Of a stretch of DNA of 64,000 bases, positions 1 through 9,313 are shown piece by piece. Each line of letters begins with the position of its first letter. Position 1 is the stretch's first letter. Source of the DNA: an uncultured Pirellulaceae bacterium (GTDB lineage Bacteria > Planctomycetota > Planctomycetia > Pirellulales > Pirellulaceae); NCBI GenBank assembly GCA_937941455.1, contig CALDHM010000016.1, positions 62,001 through 126,000 of the forward strand, read 5' to 3'. The notes under the pieces are model-generated. The model searched no databases and was not told where the DNA came from. It saw only the letters and a program-made list of their open reading frames with translations. Made by a program: the position numbers and the translations under genes.

Positions 1-210
1 GGGCTTTCCATCCCGATAGGCCACCCAAACGGTGCGCCGAGCATGCTGGTAAAACGGATGGTGTCGCGGGTCGAGCTGTAACCACTCCAAACGCTTCAGT
101 GGGATCACGGCGGCAGGATCGTGGCGATACAACTCGGCCTTCACGCGATAAAAATCGTTTCGGGTACGGCGGGATTCGACAGTTTCGATTCGGATCGTTG
201 AACCCTGCAT
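1..210 (-). CDS. GNAT-like N-acetyltransferase family protein, 3' part outside window
   Basis: Reading the reverse strand from an ATG at 208-210 gives 70 open codons running off the left edge. The segment has the look of the N-terminus of a conserved bacterial protein of the GNAT superfamily: a basic start, then a 'YRHDP..VIPL' stretch, and then 'HHPFYQHA' followed by an aromatic strand and 'YRDGKP'. In that family this pattern leads into 'VGRI'. The acetyl-CoA site would lie beyond the window, so the activity cannot be checked. It is divergent from the thioredoxin-like gene to its right, with about 140 bp between the starts. The family call is a recollection, not a search result. Confidence 0.6.
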   Translation of the reverse strand, partial: MQGSTIRIETVESRRTRNDFYRVKAELYRHDPAAVIPLKRLEWLQLDPRHHPFYQHARRTVWVAYRDGKP

Positions 211-348
211 CGGATTAGCTCATGGAAATTGCAAAAAAATGAACCTTCGCAACAAAAAACCTAGGTTATCTCAGTATTGGCTGCAACATCACCGGGTAGT
301 CCGAGTTACAATGCGCCGGGGGCGAGCGTCTCAGTTATCGGTAAAACA

Positions 349-1560
349 ATGGTAATTTTTTCATTGCGAACGTTAAGTCCGATCTTTAATTCGCGAGTCA
401 GCATGAGGTTGGGCCTAACCGCGGGCCTGATCATTTGTTTCCAGGCGAATTCCCCGCTGGTGGCCCAATCCTCAGGCAGCAACGCCCCCAAAACGCGAAG
501 CACGGGGACCGTTACGTCCCAGAATCCTGAACTTTGGCAGGTCGTCGATTCGGAGAATCTCCTGATTCCCCAAACGCTCTTGCCTGTCATTCATTCGGAA
601 GAAGGGCAAGAAGACTTGCGACTCACCGTCGCTGAAAAAGCCGGCCTGATCAAAATTTTTGAAGAAATTGATGGGACATGGTGGCGTTCGAGAAACCTGG
701 AAGAACTCGAACGCCGCAGAGTCGTTGCGGACCTGGAACGTCAGTTGTTGGCATCGTTCTCGAAGATCGTTCCGAACGAGAAAGTGAAACGCCTTCAGCA
801 ACTGGAGTTGCAGGCTCAGGCCATTCGCGGCTTACTGCGATCCGATGTGGCTACGGGGGTGAAGTTGACAGAACGTCAACACGATCAATTACTGGCGCGA
901 GCGCAAGCGACATTGAAATTGAGCCAGGATTCTCTTGACTCTTCTCATGAAAAGAAAAATGACTCGACCTTGCAGCAGCGACTAGCCGACGCACTGGCCA
1001 ACGAAGCGCAACGAGCCTTCCGCGATTTGAGCGAGACTCAAAAATCGGCTTACCAACAAATGCTCGGTGAACTGATTGATCTGAGCCACGCCTCGCGAGT
1101 TTATCCGTTGGCACCCGAATTCGCCGCAGGCTCGAGGTGGTTGGGCCAAGGGCCAGAACGCATGGCGGATCTGCGCGGCAAAGTCGTCGTGGTGCACTTC
1201 TATGCCTTTCAATGCATCAATTGCCAACGGAATTTCCAAAGGTACACGGAACTCGTCCAACGTTTTCAGGATCGCGATGTCGTGATGATCGGCATCCAAA
1301 CCCCTGAACTTCCTGCCGAACGGGATCCCGAACAGGTACGTGCTGCCGCGGAGAAGCATCAATTCACTTTTCCAGTTTTGCATGATGTAGACAATAATAA
1401 CTGGAATGCTTGGGGCAATACCATGTGGCCGACGGTCTATGTCGTTGATCAGGATGGATACATTCGCATGTGGTGGCAAGGAGAATTGAATTGGCAAGGG
1501 GCGAAAGGCGACGAGGTAATTGCCAACGCCATCACCCGTTTGCTTGAACGTGATCGTTAG
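349..1560 (+). CDS. Exported thioredoxin-fold (TlpA/ResA-like) protein with helical N-terminal region
   Basis: The C-terminal third is a thioredoxin-like fold. A strand 'VVVHFYAF' leads to a C-I-N-C redox motif at about residues 289-292, followed by a helix and, later, the cis-Pro region 'MWPTVYVVDQDG'. Redox chemistry outside the cytoplasm is likely, because the start is followed by a basic and hydrophobic signal-like stretch ending near 'LVAQ'. Residues of about 70-230 are charged, helix-rich and of unknown role. The frame opens earlier at a TTG (277). ATG 349 or ATG 403 are better starts; 403 would put the signal peptide right at the N-terminus. It stands alone, divergent from the gene to its left and convergent with glnE. 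Confidence 0.75.
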   Translation: MVIFSLRTLSPIFNSRVSMRLGLTAGLIICFQANSPLVAQSSGSNAPKTRSTGTVTSQNPELWQVVDSENLLIPQTLLPVIHSEEGQEDLRLTVAEKAGLIKIFEEIDGTWWRSRNLEELERRRVVADLERQLLASFSKIVPNEKVKRLQQLELQAQAIRGLLRSDVATGVKLTERQHDQLLARAQATLKLSQDSLDSSHEKKNDSTLQQRLADALANEAQRAFRDLSETQKSAYQQMLGELIDLSHASRVYPLAPEFAAGSRWLGQGPERMADLRGKVVVVHFYAFQCINCQRNFQRYTELVQRFQDRDVVMIGIQTPELPAERDPEQVRAAAEKHQFTFPVLHDVDNNNWNAWGNTMWPTVYVVDQDGYIRMWWQGELNWQGAKGDEVIANAITRLLERDR

Positions 1561-1627
1561 CCCCACGAGGACACGGAATCAACCAATCACCCACAATATC
1601 AGATCCGAGACAAGCAGCCCTGTGACG

Positions 1628-4600
1628 CTAGGAGCAACACGCCAAACTCTCGACACAATCGAGCAGTAATTTGCGGTTGACGGGCAGCAAGTCCGCGAGG
1701 TTGGCCCGCAGGCTATCGACGGGCAGGTTCAACAAGTACGCGACCTTGCCCCATAGCTCCGCGTCGTCCCCGAGGTCCTGCCCCGGGCGGGTCGCTGCCA
1801 ACCGGAGCGCGTTTTCGATGCGTCGCAGCAGACGATAATTCTGGATCAGCGTTTCTCCCGAACGACGATCAATCAGCCCGAGATCCATCTGCTTCTGGAT
1901 CGAACCCACCGTGTTCGACTCGCGCAATTGCGGCAGCCGTGCCAAATGCCGCAACTGGATGAGTTGCGTGATGAATTCGACATCAACTGTCCCGCCGCTG
2001 GCCCGTTTCAAGTTGAATTTGTTCGCCTCGTGTTGCATCCGCAGCCGCATTCCCAGGATCTCTTCCGCCATTTCCCCACGCCAGGGAATGGCGGTAATGC
2101 AATCGGCCAGAGCTCGCTCCACCACCTGGCGGAAGTCGGTTTCCGCACGGGCATCGCCAGGTGTCACCGCCGCGTGCTGGAGGCGGGAAGCAAAAACAAC
2201 TCGCGACTTGCACAGGACCAGGCGCTCCCACGTCTGACCGGCTCCGGATTGAAAATAGCGGCCGAGCTCGACGAGGGACGTGGCCAGCGAACCGCTTTTA
2301 CCCGACGGCCGCAAGCGGCTGTCGAGATCGTACAGTTTGCCGTAGGGGCCGTGCTGCGCGATCCGTTTGGTGACTTCCGCCGCCCACTGGCTGAAGAAAT
2401 GTTGGTTCGACGTCGGAACCGCGTGATCGTTACCGGTCGTCTGCCCCTCGCACTCGAAGACGAAAATCAAATCCAAATCACTTTGGAAATTCAGCTCGGC
2501 CCCCGCCAATTTCCCGCAGGCGACGATGCCGAATCCGCAGGGACGCGGCCCTGCCTCATCGAGGATTTGCGGATCACCGAATTTGGCGCGGATCGTTTCA
2601 TAACAGTTCTCCGCGACCAGCTGCAGACAAGTCTCAGCGATGTGAGTCAGGGCCAGGGAAACTTGCTCGTGGGATTCCTGTCCGACGAGATCGCGGATGC
2701 CGACCCGCAAGCATTGGGCCTGTTTGAAGCGATGGATGATGGGCTCCAATTGAGTCGCACCCACTAACAATTCGCGCAAATGCTGTTCGAGCCACGGTCG
2801 ACTGGGCAGGTCCTGCATCGACAGGGCGTCGACAAGTTCATCAACCATGCCCGGATTGTTGCGGAGAATCTCGGTCAGCGAATCTGCCGCGGCCCCCATG
2901 CGGACGAACAATTGCATGGCTCGCGGTGACATGGCGAACAGTTCCCACAAGACTCCTTTGGCCCCCAAGGTCTCACTGACCGACGCCAGAGCGACCAAAG
3001 TTGCATCCGGATCGGGAGTTCCCTCGATTTCTTTCAACAGCCGCGAGGCAATCGCTGCAAAAAAATGTCGGCAACGATTGGTGGGCAAAAAAGGGGTTGT
3101 TTCTTCCGCGCAGGACAGGAGCAACCGCCCCGCAGCGATCGGATCCCGGAAGCGGTAGCCTGCCAACCCTTGGATAAAGTCTTCCTTAAGAGGATCCGTC
3201 GCGAAAATCAGATCGACGACCGAGGGGATTTCCTCGGCGTCTTCGTCCGAAAACGCGGTGTGCAACAAATGGTCGAGGATCCGCCGATTCAATTCGGTGA
3301 CTTCGCTGAGGTCACGTTGAAATTGCGCCAACGCGTCTTGATCGAACAAATCGACGTAGCCCATGCGGATCGCGATCTTGCGCAGTTCGGCGGGCGCTTC
3401 GGGGAGTTCATGCGTCTGCAAGTCAAACATGATCTGCAGGCGATGCTCCAGCTTCCGCAGCCAGACGTAGTTTTGCGAAAGGATGGCTTCTTCGCTCAGA
3501 GTCAAGCATCCTGCGGATTGCAAACGCTCGATAGCCTTCAGGGTATTGACCGTTTGCACCTGCGGCAAACGTCCGCCATGGAGCAATTGCAAGAACTGGA
3601 TGACGAATTCGATATCGCGAATTCCGCCACGGCCGGTCTTGATGTTGCGATTCTCGACTCCCTCGACGAGGGCCCGTTTTTCGATCTGCCGCTTGAGCGC
3701 CTTGACGCCGGAAATTTCGAAGCGATTCAGGTAGCCGCGATAAATCCAGGGATTCATCCGCTTGAGGATTTCCTGCCCCAGAGCGAGTGAGCCCGCCACG
3801 GGACGGGCCTTGATCCACGCTTGCCGCTCCCAGGTCCGCCCCTTGATGTCGTAGTATTGGAGCAAGCTGTTCATGGAATTCACGATCCGCCCTTTGCTCC
3901 CCTCGGGGCGCAACCGCAGGTCGACACGATAGGCGAATCCCTTGGTGGTGGTTTCGGACAGGAGTTTGGTGAAGTCTCGAGTCATCTCTTCGAAGTATTC
4001 CTGCGCACTGCGTCCGCGCGGACCATCACATTCTCCGGAGCGGCCGTAAGCCATGACCAGGTCGATATCGCTGGAGTAATTCAGTTCCTCTCCGCCGAAT
4101 TTCCCCAAGGCGAAGATCACGAAGGGAATCTCGCCGCCGTATTCATCGCGGGGAACGCCCCACTTTTTCTTCAATTGGCGATCGCAAAATTCGAGCGCAC
4201 AATGGCAAATCGCTTGAGCGACGAACGAGATTTGTTCGGTCACCAGCGACAACCGCTGCTGGGCGATGATGTCGCCGAACGCGATCCGCAAGGTTTCGCG
4301 ATGTTTGAAGCGCCGCAAAATAGACATCGCCTGGCGAGTTTCCGTCGCGCTGCGCATTTCGGCACGCAGGTCGTCAATTAAAATCTGCTGGTCGATCGGT
4401 TGCCCCTCGGTCATCCGCAAGGAGTCGTACGCCTCCGTATCCCGGATCAGCAAATCGGCCAGATATTGGCTGCTCGAAAAGATCCGCAATAGAATCGGGA
4501 TATTCGTGCGGTCGCGATAGAACAGTGCTCCCAAAGCCAGCGGGCTCCGCGATGCCGCGATGAATCGCTCCAGATTGTTCAGCGCCATGTCGGAGTCGCT

Positions 4601-4786
4601 GACCTGCGGGAGTTGCTGCCCAAGTTGCTCGAGCAGCGATTCGCAAAGATCGATTGTCATGCCGGAACGGGCCAGACGCTGCAAATTCGTCTGCCCCAAC
4701 CGCAAATCTTGAATACCCGCCGACCGCAACCAGGGATCGGGATTTTGGAGAACCGCTTCAAGACTGACGGACGTGGCAGTGACCAT
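1628..4786 (-). CDS. glnE: Glutamine synthetase adenylyltransferase / adenylyl-removing enzyme GlnE
   Basis: A 1052-residue protein, close to but somewhat longer than E. coli GlnE (about 950). It has two nucleotidyltransferase domains in tandem. The first has GKFGGEELNYSSDIDL at about 228-243, and the second has the matching 'GKLAGAELNFQSDLDL' near residue 755. Each carries the paired Asp residues for metal and ATP. In the family, the N-terminal domain removes AMP from glutamine synthetase and the C-terminal domain adds it, so nitrogen status sets GS activity. No GS or PII gene is in the window. The gene begins 10 bp after the DEAD-box helicase stop on the same strand, so co-transcription is likely. 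The start is the first ATG of the frame. Confidence 0.95.
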   Translation of the reverse strand: MVTATSVSLEAVLQNPDPWLRSAGIQDLRLGQTNLQRLARSGMTIDLCESLLEQLGQQLPQVSDSDMALNNLERFIAASRSPLALGALFYRDRTNIPILLRIFSSSQYLADLLIRDTEAYDSLRMTEGQPIDQQILIDDLRAEMRSATETRQAMSILRRFKHRETLRIAFGDIIAQQRLSLVTEQISFVAQAICHCALEFCDRQLKKKWGVPRDEYGGEIPFVIFALGKFGGEELNYSSDIDLVMAYGRSGECDGPRGRSAQEYFEEMTRDFTKLLSETTTKGFAYRVDLRLRPEGSKGRIVNSMNSLLQYYDIKGRTWERQAWIKARPVAGSLALGQEILKRMNPWIYRGYLNRFEISGVKALKRQIEKRALVEGVENRNIKTGRGGIRDIEFVIQFLQLLHGGRLPQVQTVNTLKAIERLQSAGCLTLSEEAILSQNYVWLRKLEHRLQIMFDLQTHELPEAPAELRKIAIRMGYVDLFDQDALAQFQRDLSEVTELNRRILDHLLHTAFSDEDAEEIPSVVDLIFATDPLKEDFIQGLAGYRFRDPIAAGRLLLSCAEETTPFLPTNRCRHFFAAIASRLLKEIEGTPDPDATLVALASVSETLGAKGVLWELFAMSPRAMQLFVRMGAAADSLTEILRNNPGMVDELVDALSMQDLPSRPWLEQHLRELLVGATQLEPIIHRFKQAQCLRVGIRDLVGQESHEQVSLALTHIAETCLQLVAENCYETIRAKFGDPQILDEAGPRPCGFGIVACGKLAGAELNFQSDLDLIFVFECEGQTTGNDHAVPTSNQHFFSQWAAEVTKRIAQHGPYGKLYDLDSRLRPSGKSGSLATSLVELGRYFQSGAGQTWERLVLCKSRVVFASRLQHAAVTPGDARAETDFRQVVERALADCITAIPWRGEMAEEILGMRLRMQHEANKFNLKRASGGTVDVEFITQLIQLRHLARLPQLRESNTVGSIQKQMDLGLIDRRSGETLIQNYRLLRRIENALRLAATRPGQDLGDDAELWGKVAYLLNLPVDSLRANLADLLPVNRKLLLDCVESLACCS

Positions 4787-4796
4787 GCGGGTGGCG

Positions 4797-6035
4797 TCAT
4801 AGAGCGCGGCGATACTTCGATTTCGCGGCGGTTCCCAGTTTCATCCCAAGCTTTTCGACCGCCACTCGATCGACCTCGGCTTGCATCGGATCTTGGGCGA
4901 GTTGCCGGTTGATTTTCCGCTCGATTTTGGCCAATTCGGCACGCTGCCAGGGCTCGACCAACGTGAAGGCAACTCCGGTTTTCCCCATCCGCCCGGTGCG
5001 GCCGACGCGGTGCACATAGTCATCGCTCAACTCCGGAATATCGAAATTGATGATATGAGAGATGCCGGTGACGTCGATGCCGCGACCGACAACATCCGTC
5101 GCAATCAAACAGGAGATTTTGCCCTCGCGGAAGTCTTGCATCATGCGATCGCGGGCCGACTGGGCCAGATCGCCGTGAATCGTGCCCAGACCGGCAATGG
5201 CGCCCGACTTGATGAGTTTTCGGTAAAGTCGCTCGGTACCCAACTTCGTGCGACAGAACACGATGCATTGCTGCGGCTGCTCGCGCCTCAGCAGGTCGAG
5301 CAAAACGTCGAACTTCAGCTCCTCGGGAACCAATAGATAGTATTGGTCGATCGTCTCGGCCGCGACTTTATTGAGGGAAAAATTTACCATTTTGGGCTCG
5401 TGCATGTAAAGCTTGGCCAATTCCAAAATGGCCGGAGGGAGCGTCGCGCTGAGCAGCAACGTTTGGCGGCTTTCCGGGCAACGTTTCAGGATGTACTCGA
5501 TGTCGTCGCGAAATCCGATGTCAAGCATCCGATCGGCTTCATCCAAAACCGCAAATTCAATGGCGTTCAACGACAAGGTCCCCCGCTTGAGGTGATCGAT
5601 CACGCGTCCGGGAGTTCCCACGATGACGGCAGCCCCTTTTTTGAGCTGGTCGATTTGCCCCTTCATCGGCTTGCCGCCGTACAGGCAGACAATGGACAAC
5701 TCGCGGTCGCCCGCCAATTTTTGAAATTCCTTGCTGACTTGAACGGCCAACTCGCGCGTGGGCGTGAGGACGATCGCGGCTGGCTTATCCGGCTTCAACT
5801 CGACCAGCTCGAGAATCGGCAAGGCGAATGCCGCAGTCTTGCCGGTTCCCGTTTGCGCCTGGCCGATCAAGTCGAGTTGTTCTAGCGCTAATGGGATCAA
5901 GGCCGCCTGGATAGGCGTGGGCCGCTGGTAGCCGATTTTGGCTAAGGTCTGCAACGTTTCGTCAGAAAGACCGAGTTGGTTGAAGTCGAGGGCTTGTTTA
6001 CGTTTGGTTACCGATTTAGTCACAGACAATATCAT
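4797..6035 (-). CDS. DEAD-box ATP-dependent RNA helicase
   Basis: A 412-residue protein carrying the helicase core in order. There is a Q-motif region 'GYQRPTPIQ', motif I AQTGTGKT at 60-67, Ia PTRELAVQV, Ib 'GTPGRVIDH', motif II D-E-A-D, motif III S-A-T, and motif VI HRVGRTGRMG. The C-terminal tail is short and basic ('AAKSKYRRAL'), without the long RNA-binding extension of DeaD/CsdA. It is therefore closer to the compact RhlE/RhlB-type helicases, which remodel RNA in ribosome assembly or mRNA decay. The specific ortholog is not assigned. The start is the ATG at 6033-6035. glnE follows after 10 bp, and no terminator is visible between them. Confidence 0.92.
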   Translation of the reverse strand: MILSVTKSVTKRKQALDFNQLGLSDETLQTLAKIGYQRPTPIQAALIPLALEQLDLIGQAQTGTGKTAAFALPILELVELKPDKPAAIVLTPTRELAVQVSKEFQKLAGDRELSIVCLYGGKPMKGQIDQLKKGAAVIVGTPGRVIDHLKRGTLSLNAIEFAVLDEADRMLDIGFRDDIEYILKRCPESRQTLLLSATLPPAILELAKLYMHEPKMVNFSLNKVAAETIDQYYLLVPEELKFDVLLDLLRREQPQQCIVFCRTKLGTERLYRKLIKSGAIAGLGTIHGDLAQSARDRMMQDFREGKISCLIATDVVGRGIDVTGISHIINFDIPELSDDYVHRVGRTGRMGKTGVAFTLVEPWQRAELAKIERKINRQLAQDPMQAEVDRVAVEKLGMKLGTAAKSKYRRAL

Positions 6036-6360
6036 TCAGTTTCAACAAATTTAGCATCAAGGACAAGGCGAAAGAGTAGTCGCCACACGCAGGCTCAAGC
6101 GGCAAGCGAGCGGATCTCCATGCCGGCTGGTTCGGCCTCGCGATGACGACGGTTGACGGTCGTCGAAGCTCTACAGCCGAATTTTAGTTCTCACGTCTCA
6201 ATCGGATGGGCAAAGTCGATTTCCGCAAGTCGCCAATTGTTGTGGATGACAACCATCCACTGTCGGCACGGTCGATTTCAACTTCGAATGCGACAATTCC
6301 ATCCACTTAATAACACCGCAATTTCCTTGAATGGATTGTACCGGCCAGCCCCTCGTCACG

Positions 6361-6465
6361 CTAGGCTTTATGCCAAAACTCGTCAGCCGCAGGGCGCTAG
6401 CCCGCGATTCTCCCGAAAACCGGACGCTAGCGCGTTCCGGCTAATCGTTTGGGGACAAAGCCTAG
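6361..6465 (+). repeat. Dispersed palindromic repeat (MITE-like), copy A
   Basis: This is the best-preserved copy of the family. The left end CTAGGCTTT and the right end AAAGCCTAG are perfect inverted repeats. The inversion continues imperfectly inward, with CCAAAAC near the left end against a right-end GTTTGGGG, and CAGCCG against CGGCTAAT. The interior carries GCCGCAGGGCGCTAGCCCGCG and then GAAAACCGGACGCTAGCG, both built around the hexamer GCTAGC. It is 105 bp long, non-coding, and lies between genes. It is shown here as the reference orientation (+). Confidence 0.75.
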
Positions 6466-6679
6466 ATTAACTTTTGGCAATTGAAGATTCTGCGAACCTA
6501 ATTGATTGGCAGCGAGATCGTTACGATTCCGAAGACGCCGCGTCACGATCGGCATCCGCGGCCTTGACGCATCGACTCCCGCCGGATTAGGGTTTTGTTG
6601 AAACCGACCGCGGTGGGGGTGGGGCAATCCCGGCGTCTGATCCGTGGTTCAACGGACCTGACCCTCGGGCGAACTCGAC

Positions 6680-6783
6680 CTAGACTTTGTGACAAAACCA
6701 TTAGCCGCAGGGCGCTAGCCCGCGGTTGTTGTGAAAATCGAATGCTAATGGATTACAGCTGATCGGCTTGGGACAACTCCTGG
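6680..6783 (+). repeat. Dispersed palindromic repeat, copy B
   Basis: Same length (104 bp) and orientation as copy A. The left end CTAGACTTTGTGACAAAACC runs into TTAGCCGCAGGGCGCTAGCC, which is nearly identical to copy A. The right half is more diverged: GTGAAAATCGAATGCTAAT, then CTTGGGACAACTCCTGG. It is separated from copy A by about 215 bp of unrelated sequence. Confidence 0.65.
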
Positions 6784-7026
6784 TTTTTGTAACATTCCAA
6801 CCCTCGGAACAGGCGCGTGGCTCCAGAACGGCTGCAGGTGATAATGATCGGGGCTTACGGCTGATGACTAAACTTTGAAAGGCGTACGTTTAGACTTTCG
6901 GCCAAGCAGACCGCAAAAAATTTGAGAAGAGATTGCAATCGCCTTCCGTTGGCTGGCTTGGTTCCTCCTCTCGCTGTGCTTGGCTTGATTGGCATTGGGC
7001 AACTTTTTTTTTGATGTAAATCCCGC

Positions 7027-8574
7027 ATGACCACAGATCGCGTCGAGCCAGCCTGGCGATACCTTCAAGGAGAATGGACGGAGCCGCCTTCGAATCGGCA
7101 GATGTCCGAATGGTTCCAAAGGCTGACGGCTGATGAAATCCAGGCAGTTTTGCAGTTGGCCAATCAGGCTCTGGAACTTCTTTCCGATCCTCAGGCGTGT
7201 CAGCGGTTCGAACGGGCGGTACCGTACCTGGCGGAGGCCTCGCGACATACCACACTGGATGACGAGCGATTTGCAGGGGACCTGCAGCACTTGTATCGGC
7301 ACACCCGCCCGGCGGCCAATTTGAGGAATGGTTGGCTGTACTGGTTGGCGGTTGTCGGTTCGCCGATCGCTTTGACGACGTGGAGAGACTTGATGCGCGA
7401 CGATCCTCCGGAGTGTCGTGCGGGAATCGTATGGCCTTTCGCGCCGCTATTGAAAAAGGCTGATCTCGGACAGAGCGAGCTGCGTGAGATTCTCGACCTG
7501 AGCATGCCGCATCCGGCCATCGCATCCTGCGCGCTTGACCTATTAAATTTTCGTTTTCGCGAAGGATTGACCGTCCCCCATGCTGCGGATGAGCGTATCG
7601 GCTCCCTCGCCCAGTTGATGGGTAGCCTCGCTCAGCAATTGGCGGCTGTCGAAGAGGGACGATTGCCCGCTAACGCATCCTGCGAACAGATCAGCCGACT
7701 GGTCGGCGATTCGGTCGCTTTGCTGACCTCACTTTGCGATGCCGTAGCTCTGTGCCAGTATCGGGAAGGAGAGGGAAAACTGCGGCAGGTGGCGGCGCTC
7801 AAGCATCGCCGCCTGCAGGTCGAAGCTTATTCGGCGTTGGCTCGCATGGGGTTCGAGGAGGGTCGTGAGGGCTTGATCCAACTGGCCGCGGAACCATCGC
7901 TACGTCTACGTGTGCTGAAATACGCCAGAGAATTGGGCCTGGAATCGCGGATCGATGAGCGATTTCGTACCCCCGAGGCCATGGCGGCCAGCCAGTTGGC
8001 GATGTGGCTGGCCGAGCCGCAGCAAATGGGAATCGCCCCCAGCCGAGTCGAGGTCATCGATCGCCGTCGGCAGTTCTGGCCCGGCTTCGACAATCCGATC
8101 GATTGCTATCTGCTACGCTTCGAATACGGAGCGGGGGAACGTCGCATGGCGAATGTCGGGATCGTGGGCCCGATGGTTTATGCTTTCGATCATGACATTT
8201 CGGGGCTGAGTTTCAATGATCTCTATGCTGCATTCGCGGGCTGGCAAGTCGTCCACGACGAGTTGTATGAAATCTCGATGGATGAAGCCTATCGCACGCG
8301 CGGCCGTGAACTCGAGCGACAACTTCAAACCCTCCGCGAACGAGCTTTTCAGGACATCCAGCCCCAATTTGTAGCTCGGTTTTTTGGCGACTGGGTGTTA
8401 GTTGTCAAGGCCAGCTTGCATCAGAATCGAGGCATCGCCATCGTGGATGACCAAGACGTTACCTGGTATATCGACGACGCGGTCAATGTTGATCCGCAGT
8501 TCGCCTACTGGGTCTATCGCGGAGGACGGCTGCTGCGCTCATTTAATCAAGAAGAGGAACGATCGGAACCTTAA
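7027..8574 (+). CDS. Conserved-looking protein of unknown function, helical (HEAT-like) N-terminal half
   Basis: This is a 515-residue soluble protein that I do not recognise. The first 330 residues are almost entirely amphipathic helices with a repeat-like pattern, for example 'LQVEAYSALARMGFEEGREGLIQLA', which resembles a HEAT-type helix pair. The last 180 residues look alpha/beta ('YLLRFEYGAGERRMANVGIVGP' and 'FGDWVLVVKASLHQNRGIAIVDD'). No catalytic motif, signal peptide or membrane span is apparent. The ATG start at 7027 has no clear ribosome-binding site. The response regulator downstream has its own promoter, so the two are probably separate units. Confidence 0.75.
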   Translation: MTTDRVEPAWRYLQGEWTEPPSNRQMSEWFQRLTADEIQAVLQLANQALELLSDPQACQRFERAVPYLAEASRHTTLDDERFAGDLQHLYRHTRPAANLRNGWLYWLAVVGSPIALTTWRDLMRDDPPECRAGIVWPFAPLLKKADLGQSELREILDLSMPHPAIASCALDLLNFRFREGLTVPHAADERIGSLAQLMGSLAQQLAAVEEGRLPANASCEQISRLVGDSVALLTSLCDAVALCQYREGEGKLRQVAALKHRRLQVEAYSALARMGFEEGREGLIQLAAEPSLRLRVLKYARELGLESRIDERFRTPEAMAASQLAMWLAEPQQMGIAPSRVEVIDRRRQFWPGFDNPIDCYLLRFEYGAGERRMANVGIVGPMVYAFDHDISGLSFNDLYAAFAGWQVVHDELYEISMDEAYRTRGRELERQLQTLRERAFQDIQPQFVARFFGDWVLVVKASLHQNRGIAIVDDQDVTWYIDDAVNVDPQFAYWVYRGGRLLRSFNQEEERSEP

Positions 8575-8624
8575 TCATGTTCGGCGGGCATTCGTAACCC
8601 TTCGCAATTGACCGCGCTACCCGT

Positions 8625-8653
8625 TTGGCGAAATCCTACCCGACCTCTATAAT
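8625..8653 (+). promoter_or_regulatory. Sigma-70-like promoter for the response regulator
   Basis: TTGGCG (8625-8630), a 17-bp spacer and a perfect TATAAT (8648-8653) lie about 120 bp before the ATG of the receiver-domain gene. Spacing and both hexamers fit the housekeeping consensus. Start-site mapping is lacking, so this is inferred from sequence alone. Confidence 0.6.
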
Positions 8654-8772
8654 CGTAAGGCCGCCGGGAGTTGATTGGCCACCGCGTGCCAGCGCCTATT
8701 TTAAGATTTGCAGCAGAGCAGGGCAGTAAAGTGAAACAGCTTGGTCCGCTCTCGAACTTTGAGCAAGCGACG

Positions 8773-9225
8773 ATGAACGAAGCCACAACGAATCGCATCC
8801 TGATTGCGGATGATAATCAAGCCAACTGCGAACTCCTCGAGGCCTACCTCAGTGCCCTCGATTGCGAAATCGAGATCGCCATGGATGGGCAGCAAACCTT
8901 GGACAAGGCCCGCTCCTTTTCGCCGGATTTGATCCTGCTCGATGTGATGATGCCCAAATACAGCGGCTTCGAGGTGTGCGCCAAAATCAAACAGGATCCA
9001 CAGTTGCGCAAGATCATGGTCTTGATGGTCACGGCGCTGAATGAGATCGGCGATATTCAACGGGCGGTTGATGCCGGAACCAACGATTTTTTGTCGAAGC
9101 CGGTCCAAAAGGTCGAACTACTCAAACGCGTCGAAAACCTATTGGCCTTGAAGCATATTTCGGACGAGAACGAACGGCTTCGCCAATACATCCAACGCAT
9201 CGAGGAAACGACGCGGATCCAGTAA
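8773..9225 (+). CDS. Single-domain response regulator (CheY-like receiver)
   Basis: A 150-residue protein consisting of a receiver domain and a short helical tail. The acidic pair is in 'LIADDNQAN', the phospho-acceptor Asp is in 'LILLDVMMP', the switch Thr is in 'MVTAL', and the conserved Lys is in 'LSKPV'. No DNA-binding or enzymatic output domain follows, only a charged helix ('DENERLRQYIQRIEE') that may be a coiled coil. It therefore probably acts by protein contact. No histidine kinase lies nearby. The frame is open further upstream, but the ATG at 8773 places the first strand correctly and sits downstream of a good promoter. Confidence 0.88.
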   Translation: MNEATTNRILIADDNQANCELLEAYLSALDCEIEIAMDGQQTLDKARSFSPDLILLDVMMPKYSGFEVCAKIKQDPQLRKIMVLMVTALNEIGDIQRAVDAGTNDFLSKPVQKVELLKRVENLLALKHISDENERLRQYIQRIEETTRIQ

Positions 9226-9313
9226 GCGTTCAAATAGGCCCCGCCGTCGGTGGGTCGCTGCGGGAACGGCCACTTCAAAACGTTTTCGGGCAACAGGGCA
9301 CGCATTGCGAACC

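Larger units (their letters stand above)
6036..7026. other. Gene-poor gap of about 1 kb holding two dispersed repeat copies
   Basis: No convincing gene is seen here; the short open frames have no recognisable content. The stretch should contain the promoter for the reverse-strand helicase near its left end. It also holds two copies of the roughly 105-bp palindromic repeat described separately (6361-6465 and 6680-6783). No tRNA-like fold or transposase remnant was noticed. Confidence 0.6.

Noticed and set aside
982-1566. 194-codon reverse frame over the thioredoxin-like gene
   Set aside because: The forward frame shows a proper CxxC thioredoxin fold; the reverse translation has no features.
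1928-2767. 279-codon frame on the plus strand inside glnE
   Set aside because: It lies fully within the well-supported glnE catalytic region on the other strand and has no recognisable content.
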